Counted from the first letter of the stretch, positions 1-9,726 are shown. The stretch is DNA of 64,000 nt from Smittia aterrima (GCA_033063855.1 CP093831.1:4712001-4776000); one strand, 5' to 3'. Numbers and translations are program-made. The notes: generated by a model from the letters alone, not told the origin.

Positions 1-514
1 ATACTAAAATTAACGAGAGACGTTACGAAATTTTATTTGATAAGAAAACAATGAACTCACCTCTGAACAGCTGATTCTGAATTTGACGGATGGTGAAATT
101 TGTACAAACTTCGACAGAAAGTCCGAGGTCGCTGAAAACTACCTCCAGATCACTTGCATCTTTCTTTGAGCCTTTTCTTTCCGGCTCGCCTTTTGTTTTT
201 TCTTGACTGAAAATCAACGCGTATCCAACATTTCTACATGAATCGTAATAAAGCTCGTCTGTCGGTCTTGATGGATATAACTCTCCGGGTTTCTTTTTAG
301 GTTTTTGGAAAATTGAGGACAGGAATCCTTTGGCGTCCAAATCATCGGCAACTTTATTATTGGCAGTAGCACTTGCAGTAGAAACGAAAACAGTTTCTGG
401 AACTTTTTCTGCGGCGAAACTTTCAAATATTTTATTGGAGTCACTCGGCTTAGGAGTCTGAGCTTCCATTTCTGCCATGATTGTATCAATAGTGTCTTTG
501 ATTTCCTTATTCAT
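1..514 (-). CDS. Effector caspase, copy A (partial: exon 1 and first bases of exon 2)
   Basis: Exon 1 runs 514 down to 61 (151 codons plus one base). A 57-nt intron follows (GTGAGT donor at 60-55, TTTTAG acceptor), and exon 2 begins at position 3 and leaves the window. The product is a cysteine protease zymogen of apoptosis or related signalling. The visible part is a prodomain of about 75 residues without an obvious CARD or DED, followed by the start of the large catalytic subunit: the conserved GYALIF strand, the ERKGSKKD segment that carries the family's substrate-pocket arginine, and the LEVVFSDLGLSVEV strand. The catalytic His and Cys lie in exon 2, outside the window. It differs from copy B mainly around residues 62-80. 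Whether the gene is intact cannot be judged here. Confidence 0.9.
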
Positions 515-1103
515 TGCGGAATTTTCTTTGTCTGAACACTAGTAATTTATCACACGAACTAACTTGCGGAAAGTTATTTCCTTTCAACCGAAGCAATCTT
601 ATCAAATATTTCATTGATAAGATAACTTTTTTATCGTAAAATTTTACGTAAATTTTTTCACTACACCAGCGTGAAGAGGCCGACAAAAATGTTTAGAGTT
701 TGGTGTGAAGTATTAAAAATATTTTCTTGAATCAGACTTAACTGTCAGTTTTCGTCTTGATTCAGAAATTTGTCCGCAAAGTATTGCTCCTGGAAAAAAA
801 GAGTTTATAAAATAAAACTTCTTTTGAAGGCAGACGAAATCTATTTAGTTTCTAATGACTTAAAAAAGCATCAAATATATTTTCTACTTTAACTAAAAGC
901 ATCTAAGTTCTATAAATATTACCAACTTAAAATAAATAATTCTTAAAGCGAGACGAGGTGCTCTCGACAATTGGTGTTGTCAAATGCACATCGTTCAAGC
1001 AAATCGTCGCGCTTTTATACCGGTGAGTGAAGGATCGTATTCGTATTTTATGAAGCTTAGTATGCATTTACTACAACTCTCATTCTTATGGAATTCGGTT
1101 TTT
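515..1103. other. Upstream flank of caspase A
   Basis: AT-rich non-coding DNA that aligns with 4571-5114. Apart from the GATA inverted repeat I see no gene. A short open frame near 984 (beginning MHIVQANRRAFIP) is present in both copies but diverges and shifts soon after, so I do not call it coding. Confidence 0.6.
596..623. promoter_or_regulatory. GATA inverted repeat upstream of caspase A
   Basis: A perfect 10-bp inverted repeat, ATCTTATCAA and TTGATAAGAT, is separated by 8 bp. Each arm holds a WGATAR-type site. It lies about 82 bp upstream of the caspase A start codon and is kept unchanged in the copy B promoter although the surrounding bases differ. A paired binding site for a GATA factor (fat body, blood cell or gut types in insects) is the likely reading. 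Confidence 0.5.
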
Positions 1104-1200
1104 GTAGGCTTTTCATCCTATGGATGGTTTGTTCATGAAAAAGTTTCCTGTAACCAGTCCAACGAATGAAAAGCCCTACGTTACGAACTGGGTTTTAGTA
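1104..1200. mobile_element. Short MITE-like insertion (97 bp), copy A only
   Basis: The segment is absent from the matching place in copy B (about 5114). It is flanked by a 6-bp candidate target duplication, GTTTTT, at 1098-1103 and 1201-1206. It starts with GTAGGCTTTTCATCC, and its right part holds the inverted word GAATGAAAAGCCCTAC. In reverse complement, its right part matches the left part of the 1456-1992 element (shared words GTTCGTA, GTAGGG, TTTTCAT, CTGGTTACAGG). It is therefore a deleted, inverted member of the same non-autonomous family, with no coding capacity. Confidence 0.75.
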
Positions 1201-1455
1201 GTTTTTCACAAAATATGAACCATCAGCACTTACTGTCAAGCCGCAAAACTTTTCTTCTTCTCCTTGCACATTCCTTAAATTTGAGTATTCTTTTTGTTGT
1301 ACTAATTCTTTTCTTCGATGATCATTTTTAATGTGAAGAATCTATTTCCTATTCGACGAAGAGTCTGCGCTAGCGTCTGATGTCAAGAGAGCTTTGATTT
1401 ATGTTCTGAATTAATGTTTGTTGTATAAATTTTGTGCGAGCGTTTGAATAAAAAA

Positions 1456-1992
1456 CAAGTGGCAGTAGCAGTTCGTACCGAACTTACTGTAGGGTTTTTC
1501 ATCCTCTGGATGAACTGGTTACAGGGTACATTTTACTTGGTTTGTTTACCGAAGTTTCACTTTGAGCTCACCAGAGGTGGATCCAATGAGTGGAGCTTGG
1601 ATTTTCTGGGATTTATTGCTTTGTCATGACCAGCTGATCATTTCATGTGAACAAATGAAAGCTCTAACTCTAAAGGAACAGAAGTTTCACTTGGCGCTGG
1701 CAATAGGTGGACCCAGATCTGATCAGCTATAAGATTCATGCACTCGATTCAACAAGTGGATCACTTCTTGTGAACAAGTCACAGCTGAAATGTGCTTCCG
1801 TTTTCGATAAAACTTATTTCAAAACTAAAAATCGACTTTTTGTATTTGAATTCTCTATCGACTGGTGAAGAAATTAATTCGCTAGCTCATCGCGTTCGCG
1901 AGTTATCTCAATCACGGACCACGGAAGACGGACCAAGGACCACGGACAAAGCGGCCACAATAGGGTGTTCCATCCTTCGGATGAAAAACCCT
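1456..1992. mobile_element. MITE-like insertion (about 537 bp), copy A only
   Basis: The segment is precisely missing from copy B, where an A-run bridges the site near 5370. It is flanked by AAAAA on both sides (1451-1455 and 1993-1997), a possible target duplication blurred by the A-run. The word AGGGTTTTTCATCC occurs near the left end (about 1490) and, inverted, at the right end (1979-1992). Inside are two diverged direct subrepeats about 125-130 bp apart (starting near 1551 and 1681) and a short tandem run of GGACCACGG-type words at about 1915-1950. No transposase is encoded. The superfamily is not assigned; a Helitron-like element is possible because the right end forms a hairpin. Confidence 0.78.
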
Positions 1993-2279
1993 AAAAATGT
2001 AAATTTCATAAACAGATCAAGTTGTTTCTTATCAATGTGAGTCATAAGAAAATTCTGGGAAAGCTCTTTGTCGTCTGTTAGGACTTCTCACATTTATCGA
2101 ATGGTAGCGCTTATCAAATTGGCACGTTAGATAAAAAGAAAACAACGCAATTATACTTTCGACAAGTATCGAGATAATTGAAACAATTTCTGAAAATAAA
2201 AACTCAAATTTATTAATCTCGCTGTCTAAACAAATTAATTTTTCTGTATTTAAAATATTTCTCGCAGCATTAGTTATCA

Positions 2280-3401
2280 GCAGAGGTTTCTCTGCTTACT
2301 AAAGACGAACCAGGAAATAAAATTAATGTTGTTATGGGCGGCGGATTAAGAAGTTTTCTTCTTAAATCGCAAGATCCTGAGACAACTTCAGGAAGAAGAC
2401 TTGACGAAAGAAACTTAAGTTAAGTTACTTAACCGAGGAATGGTTAGCGAGTCACGACTTCAGCGAATTTGTTACAAATCGATCAGAAATGTTGAGCATT
2501 TCCGAGGAAACTGAAAATGTTTTGGGAATATTCGCTCCGTCTCACATGCACTTCAATGCTGATCGGAATCCTGACGAGGAACCTTCACTTGCTGAAATGA
2601 CAAAAGTTGCACTTGACGTTCTTAACAGAAACAACAATAGAGGATTCATTTTAGTTGTTGAAGCTGGAAAAATTGATCTCGCACATCACAACAACAACGC
2701 TTTTCGAGCTTTAGATGACACTTTGGCATTAGATGAAGCAGTTGAAGTCGCAGTTAGAAGACTTGGTGAGAATATTTTTTATAAAAGTAAAACATTTATC
2801 AATTTAAATAATTTTAGATTTGTCGGAATCACTCGTCATTGTCACTGCTGATCATGCTTCAAGTTTAGTCTATTCCGGTTATTCAACGCCTAAGAACTTT
2901 TCCATTCTCGGAATGGATCAATATGTGTCGAACATCAGCAAGAAACCTTATCAACTTCTGATGTATTCAAGTGGAATTGGTCATCGAAACTACAACGAAG
3001 CATTCGCAATGAAAGATCACCGAAATTCTTATCACAAATCGGCGGTTCCATCAACTTGGGCAAATCACGGCGCGGAAGATGTTCCACTTTATGCTGTCGG
3101 AGCATTGGCTAACACTTTGTTTAGTGGTTCACTTGATCAAACTTATATCCCCCACGCAATTGCATTTGCCATGTGCTTAGTAGAACATGAAGACAGATGT
3201 CGAAACTCAGCAAATGAGATGAAATATGAGCCTCGAATAAGAAAACCTAACAAGATTCAACTCATTCGCGAGCAACTACAAAATCGTTTGGGAAATTTCA
3301 GTGAACTTGCCGCCAATGAAACAGAAGAAAATTCAAAATCGGAAAGAATTTGTTTATCGTTTGTCTGCTTCATCATTTTGTTGGTAAACTTTGTTTGTTA
3401 A
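2280..3401 (+). pseudogene. Alkaline phosphatase 3' half (truncated, frameshifted)
   Basis: Translation matches the C-terminal half of a membrane alkaline phosphatase, an enzyme that removes phosphate from many esters outside the cell. Seen in order: INVVMGGG, then APSHM, VEAGKID with HH (metal ligands), TADHA (metal ligands), NHGAEDVP (metal-ligand His), a cysteine pair, and a hydrophobic tail ending at 3401 that looks like a GPI-attachment signal. A 52-nt intron (2766-2817) with good splice sites splits it. The N-terminal half with the catalytic serine is missing: sequence before 2280 is duplicated caspase flank. At about 2420 an extra stretch of about 14 bp adds stops; without it the frame reads NLTEEW across the join. 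I read it as a fragment cut off by the tandem duplication and then decaying. Confidence 0.88.
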
Positions 3402-3419
3402 TTACTTAGAAGAGTTAAG

Positions 3420-3425
3420 TTTATT
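3420..3425 (-). terminator. Poly(A) signal of caspase B
   Basis: The minus strand reads AATAAA about 50 nt after the caspase B stop codon. Confidence 0.6.
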
Positions 3426-3474
3426 GGTTAAATTTATAAATTAGAAATAGTTTCGAAATACATTTGCAAAAGTT

Positions 3475-4570
3475 TCAAACGCTTTCTAATTGAAACTTCC
3501 AATCTTTATTCCTGAAGTAGAATGTTTTGGTTAGCATCGAAACGAGATTTGGCATTTGCTTCATTGCATCCATCTCAGGATGTTCTTCAATGTTTGATTG
3601 TTTAGCAAAGGCAACTCGTCTGTTGACTCCTGTGAGAATTGTCAGCAAATCATTTTTTGGATTTTCTCTAAGTTCATCGCAAAGAGCTTGAATGAACCAT
3701 GAACCGTCGGTAGGATTTCTGAATGAGTAATAACCTTCAGCACTTGAGTACATCACAAGTAGATCAGCAAGACTTGGAATTGCAAAATGTTCTTGATATC
3801 TTCTGGCGTCGACTGTGTCGGACATCATTTTTAGCTGTAAAGGTCTTGTCTTCAAAATGACTCCAGGATCGACAAGTTTTCCTCGACAAGCTTGAATGAA
3901 GAAAAGCTTTGGCTTTCCAATCAAACTTCGACAATTATCTCCTACGAAAGGCGTCCACAATTCTTTAACAGTGAATAGTCCATCGGCTGCGGAAATTTTA
4001 CCGTCTTCATCGCCGTGACTCATAAAAACGACAACCAAACAATCGTTATCAGAATGATCTTGCTCTGATACTAAAATTAACGAGACGTTACGAATTTTTA
4101 TTTGATAAGAAAACAATGAAGTCACCTCTAAACAGCTGATTCTGAATTTGACGGATGGTGTAATTCGTGCAAACTTCGACAGAGAGTCCGAGGTCGCTGA
4201 AAATTACCTCCAGATCACTTGCGTCTTTCTTTGAGCCCTTTCTTTCCGGCTCGCCTTTCGATTTTTCTTGACTAAAAATAAGCGCGTATCCAACATTTCC
4301 ACATGAATCGTAATAAAGCTTGTCTGTCGCTCGTGATGGGTATAACTTTCCGGGTTTCTGGAAATTTGAAGACTGGACTCCATTTGATTTGGCGTCCAAA
4401 TCATCGGCAACTTTATTATTGGCAGCACTTGCAGTAGAAACGAAAACAGTTTCTGGAACTTTTTCTGCGGCGAAACTTTCAAATGTTTTATTGGAGTCAC
4501 TTGGCTTAGGAGTCTGAGCTTCCATTTCTGCCATGATTGTATCAATAGTGTCTTTGATATCTTTATTCAT
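3475..4570 (-). CDS. Effector caspase, copy B (complete)
   Basis: Exon 1 runs 4570-4126 and exon 2 runs 4070-3475, joined across a 55-nt intron (GTGACT donor, TTTTAG acceptor) in the same phase as copy A. The product has 346 residues, normal for a short-prodomain insect caspase. All hallmarks are present: catalytic His167 in MSHGDEDG, catalytic Cys210 in QACRG, a likely inter-subunit cleavage site after Asp236 (TVD-A), and the small-subunit GSWFIQ motif. It cleaves proteins after aspartate in the cytosol, typically in apoptosis or non-apoptotic remodelling. A poly(A) signal lies at 3420-3425 on the minus strand. The gene converges on the alkaline phosphatase remnant, with stop codons 73 bp apart. 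Orthology to a particular fly caspase (Drice, Dcp-1 or Decay type) is not resolved. Confidence 0.95.
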
Positions 4571-5634
4571 TGCTAAATTTTCTTTGTCTGAACACTAGCA
4601 GTTTATAACACGAACTAATATGCGGAAAGTTATTTCCTTTCAACCGGAGCAATCTTATCAAATATTTCATTGATAAGATAATTTCTTTATCGTCAAGTTT
4701 TGCGTAAAATTATTTCACTACACCAGCGTGAAGAGGCCGACAAAAGTGTTTTGAGTTTAGAATGGTTTATTAAAATTATTTTCTTGAATCAGACTCAACT
4801 GTCAGTTTTCGTCTTGAGTCAGAAATTTGTGTGAAAATTTATTTTGAAGTCAGACTAAATCTTTTTAGTTTCTAATGACTTAAGAAAGCATCAAATATAT
4901 TTTCTACTTTAACTAAAAGCATCTAAGTTCTATAAATATTACCAAATTAAAATAAATAATTCTTAAAGCGAGACGAGGTGCTCTAGACAATTGGTGTTGT
5001 CAAATGCACATCGTTCAAGCAAATCGTCGCGCTTTTATACCGGAGAGTGAAGGATCGCATTCGTATTTTATGAAGCTTAGTAAGCGTTTACTACAATTCT
5101 CATTCTTATGGAATTCAATTTTTTTCACGAAATATGAACCATCAGCACTAACGTGTACAGCCGCAAAACTTTTTTTCTTCTCCTTGCACATTCCTTTAAT
5201 TCGAGCATTCTCTTTGTTTTAATTCTTTTCTTCGATGATCATTTTTAATGTGAAAAATCTATTTCCTATTCGGCGAAGAGTCTGCACCGGTGTCTCATGT
5301 CAAGAAAGCTTTGGTTTCAAATTAATGTTTGTTGTATAAATTTTGTGCGAGCGTTTGAATAAAAAAAAATGTAAATTTCATAAACAGATCAAGTTGTTTC
5401 TTATCAATGTGAGTCATAAGAAAATTCTGGGAAAGCTCTTTGTCGTCTGATAGGACTTCTCACATTTATCGAATGGTAGCGCTTATCAAATTGGCCCGTT
5501 AGATAAAAAGAAAACAACGCAATTACTAAAATTGAAACAATTTCTGAGAAATAAAAACTCAAATTTATTAATCTCGCTGTCTAAAAAAATTAATTTTTCT
5601 GTATTTATAATATTTCTCGCAGCATTAGTTATCA
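4070..5634. repeat. Tandem duplication, right copy (caspase B and its upstream flank)
   Basis: This is the counterpart of 1-2279. It holds caspase B exon 1, the promoter region with the GATA inverted repeat, and upstream flank that ends close to the 3' end of the threonine dehydrogenase gene. It lacks the two MITE-like insertions of the left copy and so shows the empty target sites at about 5114 and 5370. Confidence 0.93.
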
Positions 5635-5689
5635 CGTTAATTCAACGCTTTACGTATACATTCAGAGGTTTCTCTTCCTCTTATCGCAA
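4571..5689. other. Spacer between caspase B and threonine dehydrogenase
   Basis: Non-coding. 4571-5634 is the duplicated upstream flank of caspase B. From 5635 the sequence is single-copy and runs into the 3' end of the threonine dehydrogenase gene. TTTATT words near 5564 could be that gene's minus-strand poly(A) signal. No gene is seen. Confidence 0.6.
4652..4679. promoter_or_regulatory. GATA inverted repeat upstream of caspase B
   Basis: This has the same perfect 10-bp inverted repeat and 8-bp spacer as 596-623, at the same distance (about 82 bp) from the caspase B start codon. Retention in both copies supports function, although common descent alone could explain it. Confidence 0.5.
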
Positions 5690-7214
5690 TCATTTCTTAT
5701 ATTGCAGCGACACTTGGCGAATCATATCTTCAACCAATTTATCTAAATCATATTCGTGCTTCCAACCCCAATCAGCACGAGCCTCCGAATCGTCAAAAAC
5801 TTGTGGCCAAGAATCAGCGATACTCTGACGACTGTCAGGCTTATACTTGATTCTCAACTCTGGCACGTAATTGGCGATCTTGTCAAAGAGTTGCTCAGGT
5901 GTAAAAGACATCGCAGTGACGTTGTAAACTCTTTGCTTCAGCTGATCCTCGGGAACTGTCATGAACTCCAAAAGCGATCTATAAAAGATTTTTTTTCGTA
6001 AGATTGTCAAACCTAAAACGAAAGATTCTCAAACCTCAAGCAATCTTTGATGTGCATCATCGGCATTAGAGTGTCAGGCTTCAAGTAACATTCGTAACTT
6101 CCACTTCTCAATGCATCAAAGAAGACAGCAATTGCGTAATCAGTTGTACCACCGCCTGGAGGATCAGCGGAAATTACTCCAGGGAATCGCAAGCATCTGA
6201 AGTCAGTCCCAAACTTGTGGTTATAATATTCTCCCATCAACTCTGCGTGGACTTTTGAGACGCCGTAGATCGTCCTTGGTCGTTGAATTGTTGTATTTGG
6301 AGTTGGATTTCGAGGAGAATCCTAAAAACTTGATTTAATAAAAAATTATATTTGAGACTTAATGTTTACCGGTCCGAAAGCTCCAATCGTTGATGGCACA
6401 AATATTCTCAGTTTGTATTGTTTCGCCAACTCAATCATGTTGTGCATTCCTTCAATGTTAAGCCGCACGGCAAGCGAGACATTCTGTTCACCGATAGCAC
6501 TAAGAAGGGCAGAGAAGTGAATGATCCAGTCAATGCGATGCGTCACGACCGTCTTTTGCAATCCTTTGAAGTCGAGGATGTCAGCAAAAATGTAAGGACC
6601 CGCTTCAAAGATTTGTTGCGGTGGTTTGATGATATCGGAGAGAATCACATTCTCCTTTCCATACTTTGCTCTCAGCAGTTGAGCACACGCCGTTCCTAAC
6701 TGGCCTAGTCCACCTTGAATGATCAATAGGAGAGGCGTTAATCTTCGGTCAAGGTTAATTTCATTTTCAGTTTGGCATCCTCTCAATTGGAGTTTTGTCT
6801 ACAATTTTTCTATCAGTTGGCGACGCAAAAATAATCACGCGATATTCCACATTAACGGCACGAGAAGCGATCGGACGAGCCTTCTCATGTGCTTGACGCA
6901 CGAAAAGAAGAAAAATAGAAGGAACGTGTGTTTCTCAGATTTTCTCTTCGAATTTTCGTGACAGACAAGCAGTGGGATTGAAAATAGTTCAAAAATATTT
7001 TTAGCAAATTTTAGCGTGTCACGAAGAAGCATCTTCCGTGTTTAAAGCAAATTAGTAGCAGTTTTGCAAGTCGTTAGCTGCTGGATATTCACTGACCAGT
7101 AATGAGAATTTTAGGTGGACGTGACGAGGAGAAATGCCTGTTAATAGGAGTTGATTGGTTGCCTAACAAGGCCACAGCCGAACGCAATAACGATGTAACT
7201 CGAAAACTTGACAT
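5690..7214 (-). CDS. Tdh: L-threonine 3-dehydrogenase, mitochondrial
   Basis: Four exons (7214-7097, 6713-6370, 6321-6035, 5978-5690) join in phase to 345 residues. The enzyme oxidises L-threonine with NAD+ to 2-amino-3-ketobutyrate in the mitochondrial matrix, the first step of threonine breakdown to glycine and acetyl-CoA. The protein starts with a Ser/Arg-rich, acid-free leader ending RHFSSS, typical of mitochondrial import. Then comes the Rossmann NAD motif GGLGQLG (40-46), an FSALLSA segment, and the short-chain dehydrogenase YxxxK pair (Tyr173, Lys177). The motif DPPGGGTTDYA and a C-terminal DSWPQVFDDSEA segment are hallmarks of this family. Exon 1 (118 nt) is too short for simple ORF scans; its splice to exon 2 falls inside the GG of the nucleotide motif. 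The gene appears intact. Confidence 0.95.
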
Positions 7215-8349
7215 AACTGGTTTATTCACTTTACAAGTTCACTTCCCTTAATTCCCTAAAATTACTCAAATAATTCCGAAAGTGAAATTTAAAAGAATTA
7301 CGGCGAAGAAACGATGAGGCTGAACTGAGCGCTCATATTTCTGCGAAAAGACTGAGATTGCGATGATCGTACAATAATCTTGAAAATCATATCTCAGTGA
7401 AAAATTTTCTCTTCTCGACTCTTTGGATAGATTTAGAGAAATAATTTCTCGCGAAAACTTACGCATCTCGTTCTTTTTTTAAATAAAGAAAAAATGAGTT
7501 TTGCACTTTTAGAAATTTAATTTTCTAGAAACTGGGTCACTACTCCAGAATTAAAAGAAATTTTATTCAATTACCATCTGCAGTCTAAATGGACATTTCA
7601 GGAAGTTCAATGTTCGCGGAGAATGACCGCAGTTGTCATTATAATCATTGTCAACGTTCAGTCTCGCGTCGGCTTTTGTAACTTTATTTAATCAAAGAAA
7701 CATTTCGGAAACAATTTGAAGTTGGATTTAAAATTTATTTGTAAATTCACCAATTACTCAAATGTTTACTCAAATTTAAACTAAATTAATTCGGATCACT
7801 TGTTATTTACTGAAAATCCAAATCAAAAATAACTTTATTGATGTTTAATAAAGGTATTTCAATTGTTTGAAAAATTTTGCAAGTTACATCGTCAGTGACA
7901 ATTCGATGAACTGTTTTTTTTCTCCAATATTTAAATAATGAATAATAAAATTTGTCTTGGTCTGAAATTCTTTCTTTCTTTCTTTCTGTCTGCGGCGTGA
8001 CACAAAACTTCGAGAAAAACTCGGGAAACTTCGGGAAAACTCGAAGAGATTCGTTACAACGGGCGGCATAGCCACACGGGAAAACTAGTTCATAATATAT
8101 ATTATTTGCTGTCATAGACGAGCATCAGTTACTCCTCATAACTTATGAGTCATATGCATTAATAATAAAAAATGCTTGAAAAATGGCGACAAAAATTACC
8201 AAAAGAATTCCACATATTTATTTATGAGATTTTATACACATTTGAATCACATGGACAATAAAAATAAATAAACTAACAATTCGAGTATTTTATAATGATT
8301 TTTTCATGAATTGTTAATTTTGAGATTTTCGGCTGCTTTGTTCAAGATC
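7215..8349. other. Spacer between Tdh and odorant receptor 1
   Basis: AT-rich non-coding DNA containing the promoter side of Tdh and the 3' flank of receptor 1. A short TTCT microsatellite lies at about 7968-7987, and an AATAAA signal for receptor 1 (minus strand) lies near 8217-8222. No coding sequence is supported. Confidence 0.6.
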
Positions 8350-9726
8350 TTAGCCAATTGAGTTCAAAAACATCAAAAACTTGTAGGACAATTCAATGAT
8401 CTGAAATTAAATAAAATATTTACGAACTTATGAGTGAAATTTTTAATAACGAACTGTCTGGAAAGTCTGCATGTTGACTTCAAGGAAAATTCCGTTGAAT
8501 CCTTTCATCTTCTGAGCCATCACTAAGATCAATTGGATGCTTTTTCGTTCACTTATAGTCATGTCATACCATCCAACATCATAAACTGCAGCGATCAATG
8601 AGTCAATTCTATTGACGACTCGATTTCCGAGCCAAGAAAACGCGAAGAGCTGAGGCAATTGAATTAAAATCATTGCATATGTCACAATAGTTCCGGGAGG
8701 TTGCACCAGAATTGTGTAAAAATTCACACAGAGAATCAAAGAAATGATTGAGAACTCAACGAAAAAGACAAATTGTAAAAGATTCTGAAGTTCTTTTAGC
8801 CAGCTTAGAGCTTCATAACTTCTTTTAACGACAGACTTGATTATTTCAGAAGAGTTGTTCTTGTTTTGGTCCAAGCTCTTTAAGATGCAAGTTGTCTGCT
8901 CGATATGCCAGCACGAGTGGTTCATGAGAAGGAACAAAAGTGGAAATATGGTGCACTCAGTGTTAACAGAGAACAACAAGAATGTCGTTTGTTGGATGTA
9001 GTTGATTGTCCACTCGATGCCTCCATTTCCGAGAGGCACAAATTTGATTCGAAAATTAAGAGGCAAATAATTTTCGTTGTCCTGGAACAGAAAAACTCTC
9101 AGAACTGTGAAGATAATCTGTCCATATGCTGTGCACAGAAGAATTGCTGAAGCTTTGAACTCTTGTCTGAAATTTTTGATTGTTATCTGCCAAGCGTCTT
9201 TGTTTGTTTCGGATTTCCTGCGAAAAAGTAATTAAATTTGAGGTTTATGATATTTTCTTAAACTTAAATTATTGACTTTTCTTTAATCAATCGATTCACC
9301 AAGACAACAAAGTGTCTGTTGAACATCCCCACGTAAATGAAATCGATGATCATCCTGTTCATTCCGACTATAAGAAAAAGTTATTTTTCTGTTGGTTAAA
9401 AAATTGTGCTAACTTGCGAATAAATGCGATGCCTTCGGTTAAGCTTGATAAATCGAGATTATAAAACTCGTAGGCAAAATAAAGATTTGTTACGATCGTG
9501 TTAAGGGCAAAGACGATTGCAGTTGCCACAAAACTAAAAAAAATTATCAGCAATTGAACTTCAGAAAAAATTCAGTTTCTTACACAATCGAAATGTTTTT
9601 TCTATCATTCACAGGAGACAAATATTGAACGCAGAATCTCAAAAACTTTATAACCAAATCAGGATAAACTTGGTCGTTGAAAGTGTTTTTAAGGCACATC
9701 TTGTCGGGTTTGAAGTTAACTTTCAA
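8306..9726. repeat. Odorant receptor tandem duplication, unit 1
   Basis: Aligns with 10298-11736 over the whole receptor gene, its introns, about 45 bp of 3' flank and about 27 bp before the start codon. Similarity ends abruptly on both sides. Confidence 0.85.
8350..9699 (-). CDS. Odorant receptor (7tm_6 family), tandem copy 1
   Basis: Five exons (9699-9584, 9533-9418, 9367-9277, 9217-8455, 8400-8350) join in phase to 378 residues, the usual size of insect odorant receptors. These are seven-pass, inverted-topology membrane proteins that form odour-gated ion channels with Orco in sensory neurons. The second half carries the conserved C-terminal segments: an LPQLFAFSWLGNRV helix, then VYDVGWYDM, then the ISERKSIQLILVMAQ helix, and a last short exon reading IIELSYKFLMFLNS. 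The last exon is 51 nt and easily missed. The second intron has a GC donor (C|GCAAGT) where copy 2 has GTAAGT. The start at 9699 is shared with copy 2; in copy 1 an in-frame TAG lies shortly upstream. The ligand is unknown. Confidence 0.93.

Larger units (their letters stand above)
1..2279. repeat. Tandem duplication, left copy (caspase A and its upstream flank)
   Basis: This stretch aligns with 4070-5634 over the caspase first exon, the first intron and about 1.7 kb of upstream flank. The left end of the window cuts the copy. Similarity stops after the word ending at 2279, where alkaline phosphatase coding sequence begins. Compared with the right copy it carries two extra insertions (1104-1200 and 1456-1992) and many small differences, so the duplication is not very recent. 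Confidence 0.93.

Noticed and set aside
984..1169. Short frame beginning MHIVQANRRAFIP, repeated at 5004 in the other duplication copy
   Set aside because: Its presence in both copies is explained by the duplication. The two versions diverge and the first runs into the 97-bp insertion, so there is no sign of coding constraint.
6418..7032. Plus- and minus-strand frames around Tdh exons, including 6835-7032 as a possible first exon
   Set aside because: The minus frame at 6835-7032 gives no workable splice. The exon at 7097-7214 supplies a mitochondrial leader and an in-phase donor, so it is the first exon.
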